Source of the DNA: Pseudogemmobacter sp044142105
GTDB taxonomy: Bacteria > Pseudomonadota > Alphaproteobacteria > Rhodobacterales > Rhodobacteraceae
Length of the DNA: 64,000 bases
Assembly (NCBI RefSeq): GCF_044142105.1
Contig: NZ_JBGTYM010000006.1
Coordinates: 62,001-126,000, forward strand
Direction: 5' to 3'
Part shown: positions 16,711-25,381 of the stretch, one piece after another
Position numbering within the stretch: the first letter of the stretch is position 1
Layout: each line of letters opens with the position of its first letter
Position numbers and translations under genes: made by a program
Notes under the pieces: model-generated
What the model was told of the DNA's origin: nothing
The model's input: the letters and a program-made list of their open reading frames with translations, nothing else
Databases searched by the model: none

Positions 16711-17205
16711 TCAATAGGCGAAAAGCCGTCCCTTGGCATAACCGTTGAAGTCGAAGATCTCGGCCGCGGCCTTGAGCCGGTCCCCACCAATCTTGCCACG
16801 GTCAAGAATGAAACCGAAACTTCCATCTGGCGTGCCCACGGCGAGGGTACGGTAATCGGCATCGACCCAGATCACCCACCAGTCCGACATGCCAGGCAGG
16901 GTCAGGCGGCCCGGGCCGCTGGGCCGCAGCACGCCCGCGATGCGCCTTGGCTGACCATTGAGGCACAATTGTCCCTGCACGGTCAGCCCCGCGCCAGAGC
17001 GCGCGAAATGCAAGCCCCCCGGCGCGCAGCCCGGCCCCTTGCCGGATGAAAAACTTGCGACCTGGGTCCAGCTTCCCTCGATCTTCGTCGGCAAGAAGGC
17101 GGCCGAAGACCAGATCGGCGCATCGGCGCGGCGGAAGCCCGCTATCTGCGGCGGGGGCGTACAGGCGGCAAGCGCCAGCACCAGTGCCAGGATCAATCGA
17201 TGCAC
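16711..17205 (-). CDS. Lipocalin-like outer-membrane lipoprotein
   Basis: About 164 residues. The signal ends in the lipobox LAAC (about residue 15), so Cys is lipidated. The mature part reads like a bacterial lipocalin (Blc): an N-terminal Trp-containing segment, GSWTQVASF, and the strand pattern WWVIWVDADYRTLAVGTPDGSFGFILDR. Such proteins bind lipids at the outer membrane. I use the GTG at 17205; a TTG at 17196 would overlap the previous stop by 4 nt. The start lies inside the 3' end of the upstream lipoprotein gene, so translation is coupled. Confidence 0.75.
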   Translation of the reverse strand: MHRLILALVLALAACTPPPQIAGFRRADAPIWSSAAFLPTKIEGSWTQVASFSSGKGPGCAPGGLHFARSGAGLTVQGQLCLNGQPRRIAGVLRPSGPGRLTLPGMSDWWVIWVDADYRTLAVGTPDGSFGFILDRGKIGGDRLKAAAEIFDFNGYAKGRLFAY

Positions 17206-17753
17206 AGGGTGGTCCTTCGTCCCATATCGTCCAGTATCTCGTTGCAGCCGAACAGTGGTTTGATGGGCGCGCAGGTGCCCGAGCGCGCCAGGCATTCGCC
17301 CTCGCATTGCTTGGCGTTTCGGCATTCCTTGCCCGAATCCCGCGTCTTGCTGACACAGGCAAATCCGCCCTTGCCCGCCTTGGACCAGAGGCCCTTCTTG
17401 CGCTCGCAGGCAATCTGGGCAGGCGATTTCGCCGCCTCGGGCACGGCAGGCGCGGCGACGGGCGCTTCCGGCGCGGCAGACAGGGCAGCGGCGGGCCTGG
17501 GCTTCGGGCGCGTGTCCCCTGCCGCGGGGGCTTTCGCCGACGCGGCGGCCGGCGTCACAGCCGCTTGGGCCGTCGGGTCTTCTTCTGCCTTTGCCGTGGT
17601 GGCCGAAGGGACGGCGTCCAGAGGCGTCACTTCGATGTCGCCACCGGTCACCGGGTTGGGAGCCGCGGTTTTTCCACCGCCCCCAGGCAGCACGCATCCC
17701 CCAAGGGCCAGCACGCCCGCAAGCGCGAGATATCGCAAGCCTCTCAGCACCAT
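17193..17753 (-). CDS. Lipoprotein with Ala/Pro-rich linker and Cys-rich C-terminal domain
   Basis: About 186 residues. The signal peptide MVLRGLRYLALAGVLALGGC ends in a lipobox (LGGC). A long Ala/Pro/Thr/Lys-rich linker (about 25-115) is followed by a compact Cys-rich domain (CERKKGLW, CVSKTRDSGKECRNAKQCEGEC, CAPIKPLFGC) that should form disulfides in the periplasm. I do not recognise the domain. The ATG at 17753 was chosen for the signal peptide. It overlaps the lipocalin gene, forming a two-gene unit of probable envelope function. Confidence 0.7.
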   Translation of the reverse strand: MVLRGLRYLALAGVLALGGCVLPGGGGKTAAPNPVTGGDIEVTPLDAVPSATTAKAEEDPTAQAAVTPAAASAKAPAAGDTRPKPRPAAALSAAPEAPVAAPAVPEAAKSPAQIACERKKGLWSKAGKGGFACVSKTRDSGKECRNAKQCEGECLARSGTCAPIKPLFGCNEILDDMGRRTTLCID

Positions 17754-17815
17754 CGGTCCCGCAACCCCACCCCTTATCCCGAGCTTCTGACTGATAGCGA
17801 GCACTCCTTCAAGCG

Positions 17816-18856
17816 CTAGTAGGGCCGCGGATGCGCGCGATGCGCCTCGTCAAGCTCGACCAGCACTTCGGACGGCAGGACCATTCCTGCCGCGCCCAGC
17901 GTGACTTTCAACTGCGCCACCGAGGTTGCGCCCACGATCGGGATCGTTGTGAAGGGGCGCGAACGGCAAAAGGCGATGGCCATCTGACAGGGGTCAAGCC
18001 CATGCCGCGCGGCCACGCCCAGATAGGCCGCGACCGCCGGAAAGACCCGGGCTGTGATCCGGCCGCCCAGATTGGGCGTGAAACTACGCCTTGTGCCCTC
18101 GGGAGTCACATCACCCGCGTATTTTCCCGACAGAAGACCCGCCGCCAAGGGCGAGAAGGCCAGAAGCGGCATCTCCTCGATCATCGAGAATTCCGCCCAG
18201 TCGGTGTCGAACTGGCGGCAGAGCAGCGAATATTCGTTCTGTATCGAGGCCATGCGCGGCAGGCCCAGCGTATCGGCCAGATGCAGCCAGCGCGCCGCGC
18301 CCCAGACACTTTCGTTCGACAGACCGATGGCGCGGATCTTGCCTTCGTCCACCAGGGCGCGGGCCGTGGTCAGGATGTCGGTCATATGCGCCGTCTCGGC
18401 AGCCTTGTCGACGCCATGCGGGGCATAGGCCCAGGCCTGGCGAAAATGATAGCTGCCCCGGTTCGGCCAATGGAGCTGGTAGAGATCGACATAATCCGTG
18501 CCCAGCCGCCGCAGCGATCCTTCCAGCGCTGCGCGCAAAGTGCGCCCGGTGATCGGTTCGCCGCCGCGCACCACCTGCCCCTTGCCGGTCACTTTGGTCG
18601 CGATCACCAGCCGCGACCGTCCGCCCCGCGCTGCGAGCCATGAGCCGATGATCTCTTCGGTCCGGCCCACCGTCTCGGCCCGCACCGGATTGGTCGGGTA
18701 CATCTCGGCCGTGTCCCAGAAGGTCACGCCCCGATCCAGCGCCAGATCGGCCTGCGCATGGCCCTCGGCTTCGGTGTTCTGGCTGCCCCAGGTCATGGTG
18801 CCCAGGCAAAGCTCGGACACGGTCAGGCCCGATTTTCCCAGCGGAATCATTTTCAT
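17816..18856 (-). CDS. Aldo/keto reductase, Tas-like
   Basis: A 346-residue NADP(H)-dependent oxidoreductase with a TIM-barrel fold. Family marks: MIPLGKSGLTVSELCLGTMTWG start, catalytic Asp and Tyr in FWDTAEMYP, Lys in VIATKV, His in YQLHWPNRG, and the cofactor segment IPIVGATSVAQLK near the C-terminus. The insertion after the catalytic His is as in the E. coli Tas protein. Physiological substrate not known. The start at 18856 fits the conserved N-terminus; the open frame further upstream looks non-coding. Confidence 0.87.
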   Translation of the reverse strand: MKMIPLGKSGLTVSELCLGTMTWGSQNTEAEGHAQADLALDRGVTFWDTAEMYPTNPVRAETVGRTEEIIGSWLAARGGRSRLVIATKVTGKGQVVRGGEPITGRTLRAALEGSLRRLGTDYVDLYQLHWPNRGSYHFRQAWAYAPHGVDKAAETAHMTDILTTARALVDEGKIRAIGLSNESVWGAARWLHLADTLGLPRMASIQNEYSLLCRQFDTDWAEFSMIEEMPLLAFSPLAAGLLSGKYAGDVTPEGTRRSFTPNLGGRITARVFPAVAAYLGVAARHGLDPCQMAIAFCRSRPFTTIPIVGATSVAQLKVTLGAAGMVLPSEVLVELDEAHRAHPRPY

Positions 18857-19003
18857 CCTGCACCCCCTGCTTGACCACAGGCTAGCGCGCCCGGCGCAAC
18901 AGGCAAGCGATGCGCATCCACGCACACGTTCCGGTGATGTCCATTGGCGCCCGCGACGGCGGCCCTGGCCCGTGCTAATCTGGCCGGACAGATGGAGATC
19001 GCG

Positions 19004-19570
19004 ATGCGCTGGATTGCCCCTGCTGCGCTGATCCTTGGCCTGTCGCCCGCCGCCTTCGCGGCGCCGGTCGCCTATGATCTTCAGGCCGACCGCTCGACCG
19101 TGACCTATGAGACGGATTTCGGCACACAGGTCATTTCCGGCCATATCCCCATTGCCAGCGCCGATCTGGTTCTAGACCTCGACCGGCTGGCGAATTGCAC
19201 CGTTGCGGTAGTGCTGAACGCCACCGGGGCCGATGCGAGCTTTCCCTTCGCCGCCGAGGCGATGAAGGGAAAGACCGTGCTGGATGCGAGTGACTTTCCG
19301 ACCATCAGCTTCCACTCCAGCGCCGTGACCGCGGCAGGCGATGGCGCGTTGATTTCGGGCGCACTGACGATCCGGGGCGTGACGCGCAAGGTCACGCTGG
19401 ATGCCGCAATCTTCCGGCAGCAAGGCACGCAGGCGGGCGATCTCTCTCATCTAACGGTGCGGCTGACGGGCAAGGTGAAGCGGTCGGATTTCGGCGCAAC
19501 GGGCTTTGGCCAGCAGGTTGGCGACGAGGTGCGCATCATCATCACCGCCCGGATCGCCCGGCGCGAGTGA
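19004..19570 (+). CDS. YceI-family periplasmic lipid-binding protein
   Basis: About 188 residues with a Sec signal (MRWIAPAALILGLSPAAFA). The mature domain follows the YceI beta-barrel pattern: YDLQADRSTVTYETDF, then FPTISFHSSAV and LTIRGVTRKVTLD, ending with RSDFGATGF. YceI proteins bind polyisoprenoids or other amphipathic molecules in the periplasm. The ATG at 19004 has GGAG 7 nt upstream. Followed closely by metG, with about 77 nt between, so possibly co-transcribed. Confidence 0.85.
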   Translation: MRWIAPAALILGLSPAAFAAPVAYDLQADRSTVTYETDFGTQVISGHIPIASADLVLDLDRLANCTVAVVLNATGADASFPFAAEAMKGKTVLDASDFPTISFHSSAVTAAGDGALISGALTIRGVTRKVTLDAAIFRQQGTQAGDLSHLTVRLTGKVKRSDFGATGFGQQVGDEVRIIITARIARRE

Positions 19571-19647
19571 ATCTGCGCGGACATCTGGTCCTCGCCACCG
19601 CTTTGCGCTATCCCGCCTCGGGCAATTCCGACAACTGCGGGCAAGAC

Positions 19648-21366
19648 ATGGCACGGATCCTGATCACCTCGGCCATTCCCTATATCAATGGCATCAAGCA
19701 TCTGGGCAATCTGGTGGGCAGCCAGCTTCCAGCCGACCTTTTCGCACGCTACAAGCGGGCGCGGGGCGACGAGGTGATGTTCATCTGCGCGACCGACGAA
19801 CATGGCACGCCAGCCGAGCTGGCGGCGGCCAAGGCTGGCAAGCCCGTGGCCGAATATTGCGCCGAGATGCATGAGGTCCAGTCCGAGTTGGCGCGCGGCT
19901 TCCGGCTGTCTTTCGACCATTTCGGCCGGTCCTCCAGCCTGCGCAACCACCGGCTGACCCAGCATTTCGCCGGGCGTCTGGACGAAGCCGGGCTGATCCG
20001 CGAAGTCAGCGAGAAGATGGTCTTTTCCATCGATGACAACCGATTCCTGCCCGACCGCTATATCGAGGGCACCTGCCCCAATTGCGGCTATGACTCGGCG
20101 CGCGGCGACCAATGCGACAATTGCACCAAGCAGCTGGACCCGACCGACCTGATCAACCCGCATTCCACCATTTCCGGCTCGACGAATCTGGAAGTGCGCG
20201 AGACCAAGCATCTGTACCTGATGCAGCGGTCGCTCAAGGACAAGCTGGAAGCCTGGATCGACAGCAAGACCGACTGGCCGGTCCTGACGACATCGATCGC
20301 GAAGAAATGGCTGAATGACGGGGACGGATTGCAGGATCGCGGCATCACCCGCGATCTGCATTGGGGCATCCCGGTGAAAAAGGGCGATCAGCCCTGGCCT
20401 GGGATGGAAGGCAAGGTCTTTTACGTCTGGTTCGATGCGCCGATCGAATATATCGCGGGCACCGCCGAATGGGCCGACGCCAATGGCCGCCCGGATGCCG
20501 ATTGGGAACGCTGGTGGCGCACCGACAAGGGCGCGTCCGACGTCACCTATTTCCAGTTCATGGGCAAGGACAACGTCCCCTTCCACACCCTGTCGTTCCC
20601 GGCGACGATCCTTGGGTCGGGCGAGCCCTGGAAGCTGGTCGATTACCTCAAATCCTTCAACTACCTGAACTATGACGGCGGCCAGTTCTCGACCTCGCGC
20701 GGGCGCGGCGTGTTCATGGATCAGGCTCTGTCGATCCTGCCCGCCGATTACTGGCGCTGGTGGCTTCTGTCCCATGCGCCCGAAAGCGCCGACAGCGAGT
20801 TTACCTGGGAGAATTTCCAGGCCTCGGTGAACAAGGATCTGGCAGATGTCCTTGGCAATCTCGTCAGCCGCGTCACCAAATTCGCCCGGTCGAAATTCGG
20901 CGAGACGGTTCCGGCGGGCGGGGAATACGGTCCGATGGAACATGCGCTGATTGCCGATCTGGGCGCACGCATCCGCGAATATGAGCGGTTGATGGACGCG
21001 ATCGAAGTGCGCAAGGCCGCGGCCGAGCTGCGCGCGATCTGGGTGGCGGGCAATGAATACCTGCAAGCCGCCGCCCCCTGGAGCGTGGTCAAGACCGATC
21101 CGGAACAGGCGCAGGCGATGGTGCGGCTGGGGCTGAACCTGATCCGGCTCTACGCCGTCCTGTCGCGGCCTTTCATCCCCGATGCCTCTGAGGCGATGAT
21201 GGCGGCGATGGGCTGCACCGACTGGTCCTGGCCTGCGGATGTGCCTGCCGCCCTACGCCAGCTGGCCCCCGGCGCGGGCTTCTCTGTCCCCGAGAATCTG
21301 TTCCGCAAGATCACCGATGAGGAACGCGCCGAATGGCAGGCGCGCTTCGCCGGCATTCGCACCTGA
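19648..21366 (+). CDS. metG: Methionyl-tRNA synthetase
   Basis: A 572-residue class I synthetase that charges tRNA-Met. The HIGH-like motif is HLGN in AIPYINGIKHLGN. A zinc-knuckle region with CPNCG and CDNC is near residues 140-155. The second signature is a STSRG form (GGQFSTSRGRGVFMD) in place of KMSKS, as in the MetG type with that variant. The C-terminal anticodon-binding helices end near 560; no C-terminal tRNA-binding extension is present. The ATG at 19648 is used because it matches the conserved MARILITSAIPY start. Confidence 0.93.
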   Translation: MARILITSAIPYINGIKHLGNLVGSQLPADLFARYKRARGDEVMFICATDEHGTPAELAAAKAGKPVAEYCAEMHEVQSELARGFRLSFDHFGRSSSLRNHRLTQHFAGRLDEAGLIREVSEKMVFSIDDNRFLPDRYIEGTCPNCGYDSARGDQCDNCTKQLDPTDLINPHSTISGSTNLEVRETKHLYLMQRSLKDKLEAWIDSKTDWPVLTTSIAKKWLNDGDGLQDRGITRDLHWGIPVKKGDQPWPGMEGKVFYVWFDAPIEYIAGTAEWADANGRPDADWERWWRTDKGASDVTYFQFMGKDNVPFHTLSFPATILGSGEPWKLVDYLKSFNYLNYDGGQFSTSRGRGVFMDQALSILPADYWRWWLLSHAPESADSEFTWENFQASVNKDLADVLGNLVSRVTKFARSKFGETVPAGGEYGPMEHALIADLGARIREYERLMDAIEVRKAAAELRAIWVAGNEYLQAAAPWSVVKTDPEQAQAMVRLGLNLIRLYAVLSRPFIPDASEAMMAAMGCTDWSWPADVPAALRQLAPGAGFSVPENLFRKITDEERAEWQARFAGIRT

Positions 21367-21577
21367 GGCTTTCCGCCACGCTTTTGCGCGGCTCGACAAC
21401 CCGAGATTGCGCCGAGGCCATGCAGGTGGGGATTTCCCCACCGCGTCGGCCGTCATGACGAGGTTTTTCATTTGAAAGCGGCATGGCACAAAGGCACATT
21501 GTGTTCACATCCGACCCATCAGCGATCACAGTTGTGCGATCAGGGGACGGGCGAAACATTAGATCCGGGAGAATCAT

Positions 21578-21994
21578 ATGAAACACTTTCTGACTGCTCT
21601 GACCCTTTCCGTCGCCATGCTGTCCGCCCCTGCGACCATGGCCGAGACCAAGGCCCCGAACGCCGCCGAACAGGCCGAGGCCCGCGCCACCCTGCAAACC
21701 GCCAATGCCGTGATCAATTATGGCCGCGCCAAGGGCGATGCTCTGGCCATGGTCACCGGCGTCGAGATGATGCTCTCGGCCGCCGAGGGCACCACCATCG
21801 AGGAAAAAGGCCAGACGCTTGATCTGGGCAAGATTCTCGACGAAGCGGCCGAACTGGGCAAGGACGATCCGATGATCGTCGCCAAGGTCGAAGAGCTGCG
21901 CGATGCCGCCGAAACCAAGACCCGGGGCGCCTGCTATTGGGAATACTGGTGCGACTGGTACGGCTACTGCGAATACTGGTACGTCTGCTACTGA
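21578..21994 (+). CDS. Secreted small protein with periodic Cys/Tyr/Trp-rich C-terminal tail
   Basis: A 138-residue protein I do not recognise. The Sec signal is about residues 1-22 (MKHFLTALTLSVAMLSAPATMA). The middle (25-115) is Ala/Glu-rich and helical with no motif. The last 22 residues hold four Cys at 119, 125, 131 and 137, an exact C-x5-C-x5-C-x5-C spacing, with seven Tyr and four Trp between and around them. GGGAG precedes the ATG, and a strong terminator follows at once, so it is a single-gene unit. The tail could be disulfide-linked, bind metal or be a modification substrate; all are inference. Confidence 0.72.
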   Translation: MKHFLTALTLSVAMLSAPATMAETKAPNAAEQAEARATLQTANAVINYGRAKGDALAMVTGVEMMLSAAEGTTIEEKGQTLDLGKILDEAAELGKDDPMIVAKVEELRDAAETKTRGACYWEYWCDWYGYCEYWYVCY

Positions 21995-22019
21995 TCCCAG
22001 CAGGATCATGTGACGAAAG

Positions 22020-22050
22020 GGCCGGCCTGGACAACCAGGCCGGCCTTTTT
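22020..22050 (+). terminator. Rho-independent terminator
   Basis: An 11-bp GC-rich stem (22020-22030 with 22035-22045), ACAA loop, then five T. It ends the transcript of the Cys/aromatic-tail gene 26 nt after its stop. Confidence 0.88.
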
Positions 22051-22266
22051 CATTTCCGCCGCAACGCCCGATTGCTGCGGCGGCAGGATAATCTTCTTCG
22101 CAGCTGCAGAATACTCTCGGTTCATTGGCGCAAATCCGCCGAAACCACGGCGCGATGGGAAAATATTCCAGATACACGCAGAAGATGAGAAACCCGGTCA
22201 CGACTTTGGGTGTTACGCTCTCGCCATCGGCACCGACTGACCCGAAGCTGCACAAGGGAGAGACTG

Positions 22267-22422
22267 ATGTCCGACACCTACAGCCAGAGGCGCGCGCCGC
22301 GCCCCATGCTTGCAATCGTGCTGTTCATGGCCGTCTACGCGGCCGCTTTGGTGATCATGATAGCCCCGAAAGACATGCTTGGCACCGAGCCGGGCAGCAG
22401 CGTGGCGCTACAGGGCCCATAG
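22267..22422 (+). CDS. Small single-pass membrane protein
   Basis: A 51-residue ORF starting ATG at 22267 with GGGAGAG about 4 nt upstream. A basic N-terminus (QRRAPRP) is followed by one hydrophobic helix (about residues 14-34, MLAIVLFMAVYAAALVIMIAP) and a short polar tail. No family recognised; topology N-in is expected from the positive charges. It stands alone between two terminators. Confidence 0.55.
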   Translation: MSDTYSQRRAPRPMLAIVLFMAVYAAALVIMIAPKDMLGTEPGSSVALQGP

Positions 22423-22452
22423 GCCCTGGCTGAAAAGCCGAAGAGGGGATCG

Positions 22453-22488
22453 AAAAGAAAAGGGGCGGGCGCCACAGGCGCCCGCCCC
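22453..22488 (-). terminator. Terminator of katG (possibly bidirectional)
   Basis: A perfect 12-bp GC stem (22462-22473 with 22477-22488) and 3-nt loop. On the minus strand it is followed by TTTTCTTTT, a good T-tract for the katG message. Confidence 0.85.
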
Positions 22489-22509
22489 TCTCCTTTCAGA
22501 AGCCTCTGA

Positions 22510-24675
22510 TCAGGCGATCAGGTCGAAGCGGTCGGCATTCATGACCTTGGTCCAGGCGGCGATAAAATCGGCCAGGAATTTCTCGGTCGCATCATCTGCC
22601 GCATAGACCTCGGCATAGGCGCGCAGGATCGCGTTCGAACCGAAGACCAGGTCCATCCGCGTGGCGGTATACTTCACCGCGCCGGTCTTGCGGTTACGGA
22701 TCTGGTAGCTGCCATCGCCCGCCGGGGCCCAAGTGTAGGCCATGTCGGTCAAGGTCACGAAGAAATCGGTCGTCAGCGCGCCCGGACGGTCGGTGAAGAC
22801 GCCGTGCTTGGTGCCGCTATGATTGGTGGCCATGGCGCGCATGCCACCGACCAGAACCACCATCTCCGGCGCCGTCAGGCCCATGAGCTGGGTGCGGTCG
22901 AGCATCAGCTCTTCCGGGCTGACCACGTAATCCGCCTTGAGCCAGTTGCGATAGCCATCGGCCAGCGGCTCCAGCACGTCGAACGAGGCCGCGTCGGTCT
23001 GCGCATCGGTCGCATCGCCCCGGCCCGGCGCGAAAGGCACCGTCACCGCATGGCCCGCGGCCTTGGCTGCCATCTCGATCCCGACGCCGCCCGCCAGCAC
23101 GATCACATCGGCCAGGCTTGCGCCTGCGGCCTTGGCGATCGGCTCCAGCACCGCCAAAACTTTGGCCAGACGGGCGGGCTCATTGCCTTCCCAGTCCTTC
23201 TGGGGCGCCAGACGGATGCGCGCGCCATTGGCCCCGCCCCGCATGTCGGACCCGCGATAGGTGCGGGCCGAATCCCAGGCGGTCGAGACCAGCTCGGCCA
23301 CAGACAGGCCCGAAGCCGCGATCTTGGCCTTGACCGAGGCGACATCCCAGCCCGTCGCGCCCACGGGCACCGGGTCCTGCCAGACCAGATCCTCCGCCGG
23401 CACTTCCGGCCCGATGTAGCGGCATTTCGGCCCCATGTCGCGATGGGTCAGCTTGAACCAGGCGCGGGCGAAGGTTTCCTTGAAATAGGCCGGGTCCGCC
23501 ATGAACTTCTGGCAGATCGCGTTGTAGACCGGGTCCATGCGCATCGCCATGTCGGCATCGGTCATCATCGGATTGCGGCGCTTGGTCGGGTCGCTCGCAT
23601 CGCGCGGCTTGTCTTCTTCCCTGATGCTCACCGGCTCCCACTGGGTCGCGCCCGCGGGAGATTTGCGCAATTCCCATTCGTGGCCAAAGAGCATTTCGAA
23701 GAAGCCCATGTCGAACACGGTCGGGTTGGCGGTCCAGGCGCCTTCGATGCCCGAAGTCACCGCATTCGCGGCCTTGCCCTGTTGGTTGGGGTTGGCCCAG
23801 CCCATGCCCTGCGCCTCGACGCCAGCCGATTCCGGGTCGGCGCCCAGCGCCTTGGCGTCGCCATTGCCATGCGCCTTGCCGACGGTATGCCCGCCCGCCG
23901 TCAACGCGACGGTTTCCTCGTCGTCCATCGCCATGCGGGCAAAGGTCTCGCGGATCATCGCGGCGGTCTTGAGCGGGTCAGACTTGCCGTTCACCCCTTC
24001 CGGGTTCACATAGATCAGGCCCATCTGCACGGCGGCGAGCGGGTTTTCCAGCGTTGCGGGCTGGGCCACATCGCCATAGCGGCCGTCGGACGGCGCCAGC
24101 CACTCTTTCTCGGCGCCCCAATAGGTGTCTTTCTCGGGATGCCAGATGTCCTCGCGACCGAAACCGAAGCCAAAGGTCTTCAGGCCCATGGATTCATAGG
24201 CGACATTGCCCGCCAGGATGATCAGGTCGGCCCAGCTCAGCTTCGAGCCATATTTCTTCTTGATCGGCCACAGCAGACGACGCGCCTTGTCCAGCGAAAC
24301 ATTGTCCGGCCAGGAGTTCAGCGGCGCGAAGCGGATGTTGCCCGAACCGCCGCCGCCACGGCCATCGGCCAGACGGTAGCTGCCCGCCGAATGCCAGGCC
24401 ATGCGGATCATCAGCCCGCCGTAATGGCCCCAATCGGCCGGCCACCAGTCCTGGCTGTCGGTCATCAGCGCGGTCAGGTCGGCCTTCACGGCGGCGTAGT
24501 CCAGGCCCTTCACCGCGTCGCGATAGCTGAACCCCTGAAGCGGGTTGGTCTTGCCATCATGCTGATGCAGGATGTCGAGGTTGAGCGCATTCGGCCACCA
24601 GTCGGTATTCGACTTCGAGGTCACCGTCAGCGCCCCATGCATCACCGGGCATTTGCCCCCACCGTTTCCGTCCAT
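22510..24675 (-). CDS. katG: Catalase-peroxidase
   Basis: About 721 residues; bifunctional heme enzyme removing H2O2. The N-terminal active domain has the distal Arg-Trp-His in MIRMAWHSAG and the proximal His in LTAGGHTVGKAHG. The residues of the Trp-Tyr-Met adduct are present (Trp of MAWHS, Tyr of GLIYVNPEG, Met of AQGMGWANP), so catalase activity is expected. The C-terminal degenerate peroxidase domain is complete. The ATG at 24675 has AGGAG at good distance; an ATG at 24690 lacks one. No oxyR is adjacent. It ends at a strong terminator. Confidence 0.95.
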   Translation of the reverse strand: MDGNGGGKCPVMHGALTVTSKSNTDWWPNALNLDILHQHDGKTNPLQGFSYRDAVKGLDYAAVKADLTALMTDSQDWWPADWGHYGGLMIRMAWHSAGSYRLADGRGGGGSGNIRFAPLNSWPDNVSLDKARRLLWPIKKKYGSKLSWADLIILAGNVAYESMGLKTFGFGFGREDIWHPEKDTYWGAEKEWLAPSDGRYGDVAQPATLENPLAAVQMGLIYVNPEGVNGKSDPLKTAAMIRETFARMAMDDEETVALTAGGHTVGKAHGNGDAKALGADPESAGVEAQGMGWANPNQQGKAANAVTSGIEGAWTANPTVFDMGFFEMLFGHEWELRKSPAGATQWEPVSIREEDKPRDASDPTKRRNPMMTDADMAMRMDPVYNAICQKFMADPAYFKETFARAWFKLTHRDMGPKCRYIGPEVPAEDLVWQDPVPVGATGWDVASVKAKIAASGLSVAELVSTAWDSARTYRGSDMRGGANGARIRLAPQKDWEGNEPARLAKVLAVLEPIAKAAGASLADVIVLAGGVGIEMAAKAAGHAVTVPFAPGRGDATDAQTDAASFDVLEPLADGYRNWLKADYVVSPEELMLDRTQLMGLTAPEMVVLVGGMRAMATNHSGTKHGVFTDRPGALTTDFFVTLTDMAYTWAPAGDGSYQIRNRKTGAVKYTATRMDLVFGSNAILRAYAEVYAADDATEKFLADFIAAWTKVMNADRFDLIA

Positions 24676-24904
24676 CTCGCTCTCCTGCATTGAAGGTTCG
24701 AACCGCGCCGGGCCGCTTGGGCCCGCTGCGATTCCCCATAGTCTGGAATGGTTCTAACAGGCGCGTATCATTGGATGAAGTCGCATTTCCTGATTGGTTC
24801 GATAAGTATTCCTGATCGAAAAAACCGCAGGTGTCAGAGCAGCAAAAAGGCCGTCACCCCGGGGCGGGCGACGGCCTCAGGGCCGGGTTGACCTTCTTCC
24901 GCAC

Positions 24905-25282
24905 CTATCCGCGGCTGCAACCGGCGCGGGTCAACATATCCCGGACGATCAGCGGCGTCGCAGCGGTCTGGCTCGCCTGCGGTTCTTCGGTCGCGGTGGA
25001 AATCGCCTTGCGCACCTGCCGCGCCGTCAAGGCGAGGGGCCGCTTGCAGGGCGCGCCGCCAGCATCGACGACGGCCCCCACGGTTTCACCAACAACCGCA
25101 AGATAAGCGGTGAGCACCTGCTGCGCGGCTGTATCTGTGGATGCCTGATCCAGCATCTGGGCAAGCTGCGCGACCGAAATAGCGCCAGCATCCGTCGAAG
25201 CCTGTGCATTGGCAGCGGCGACCAGAACGAAGCACGACGCCCATCCGGCGATCGCGACGGGAAGGGTTCTAATAAGTGACAT
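24905..25282 (-). CDS. Secreted small protein, possibly Rap1a/Tai-like
   Basis: A 125-residue protein with a signal peptide ending near residue 26 (VAAANA). The mature part has a pattern loosely like the Rap1a/Tai immunity fold: a YLAVVGETVGAVVD segment, Cys in APCKRP, helix QVRKAISTATEEPQ, then LIVRDMLTRAGC at the C-terminus, giving two Cys that could pair. The family link is weak and made by eye. No secretion system or effector gene is adjacent. Isolated between katG and the DUF2975 gene. Confidence 0.6.
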   Translation of the reverse strand: MSLIRTLPVAIAGWASCFVLVAAANAQASTDAGAISVAQLAQMLDQASTDTAAQQVLTAYLAVVGETVGAVVDAGGAPCKRPLALTARQVRKAISTATEEPQASQTAATPLIVRDMLTRAGCSRG

Positions 25283-25381
25283 ATGGCCTCCTGTTGATGA
25301 TGTTTGATCGTCACATGAAAATCTATTATTGTAAAACGATAATTTCTTGGATAGATTCTGGCTGGAAGAGGAGATTTCGGA

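Noticed and set aside
21426..21441. GTGGGG-ATTT-CCCCAC hairpin after metG as a full terminator
   Set aside because: The stem is good but only 6 bp and no T-tract follows, so I did not list it as a terminator.
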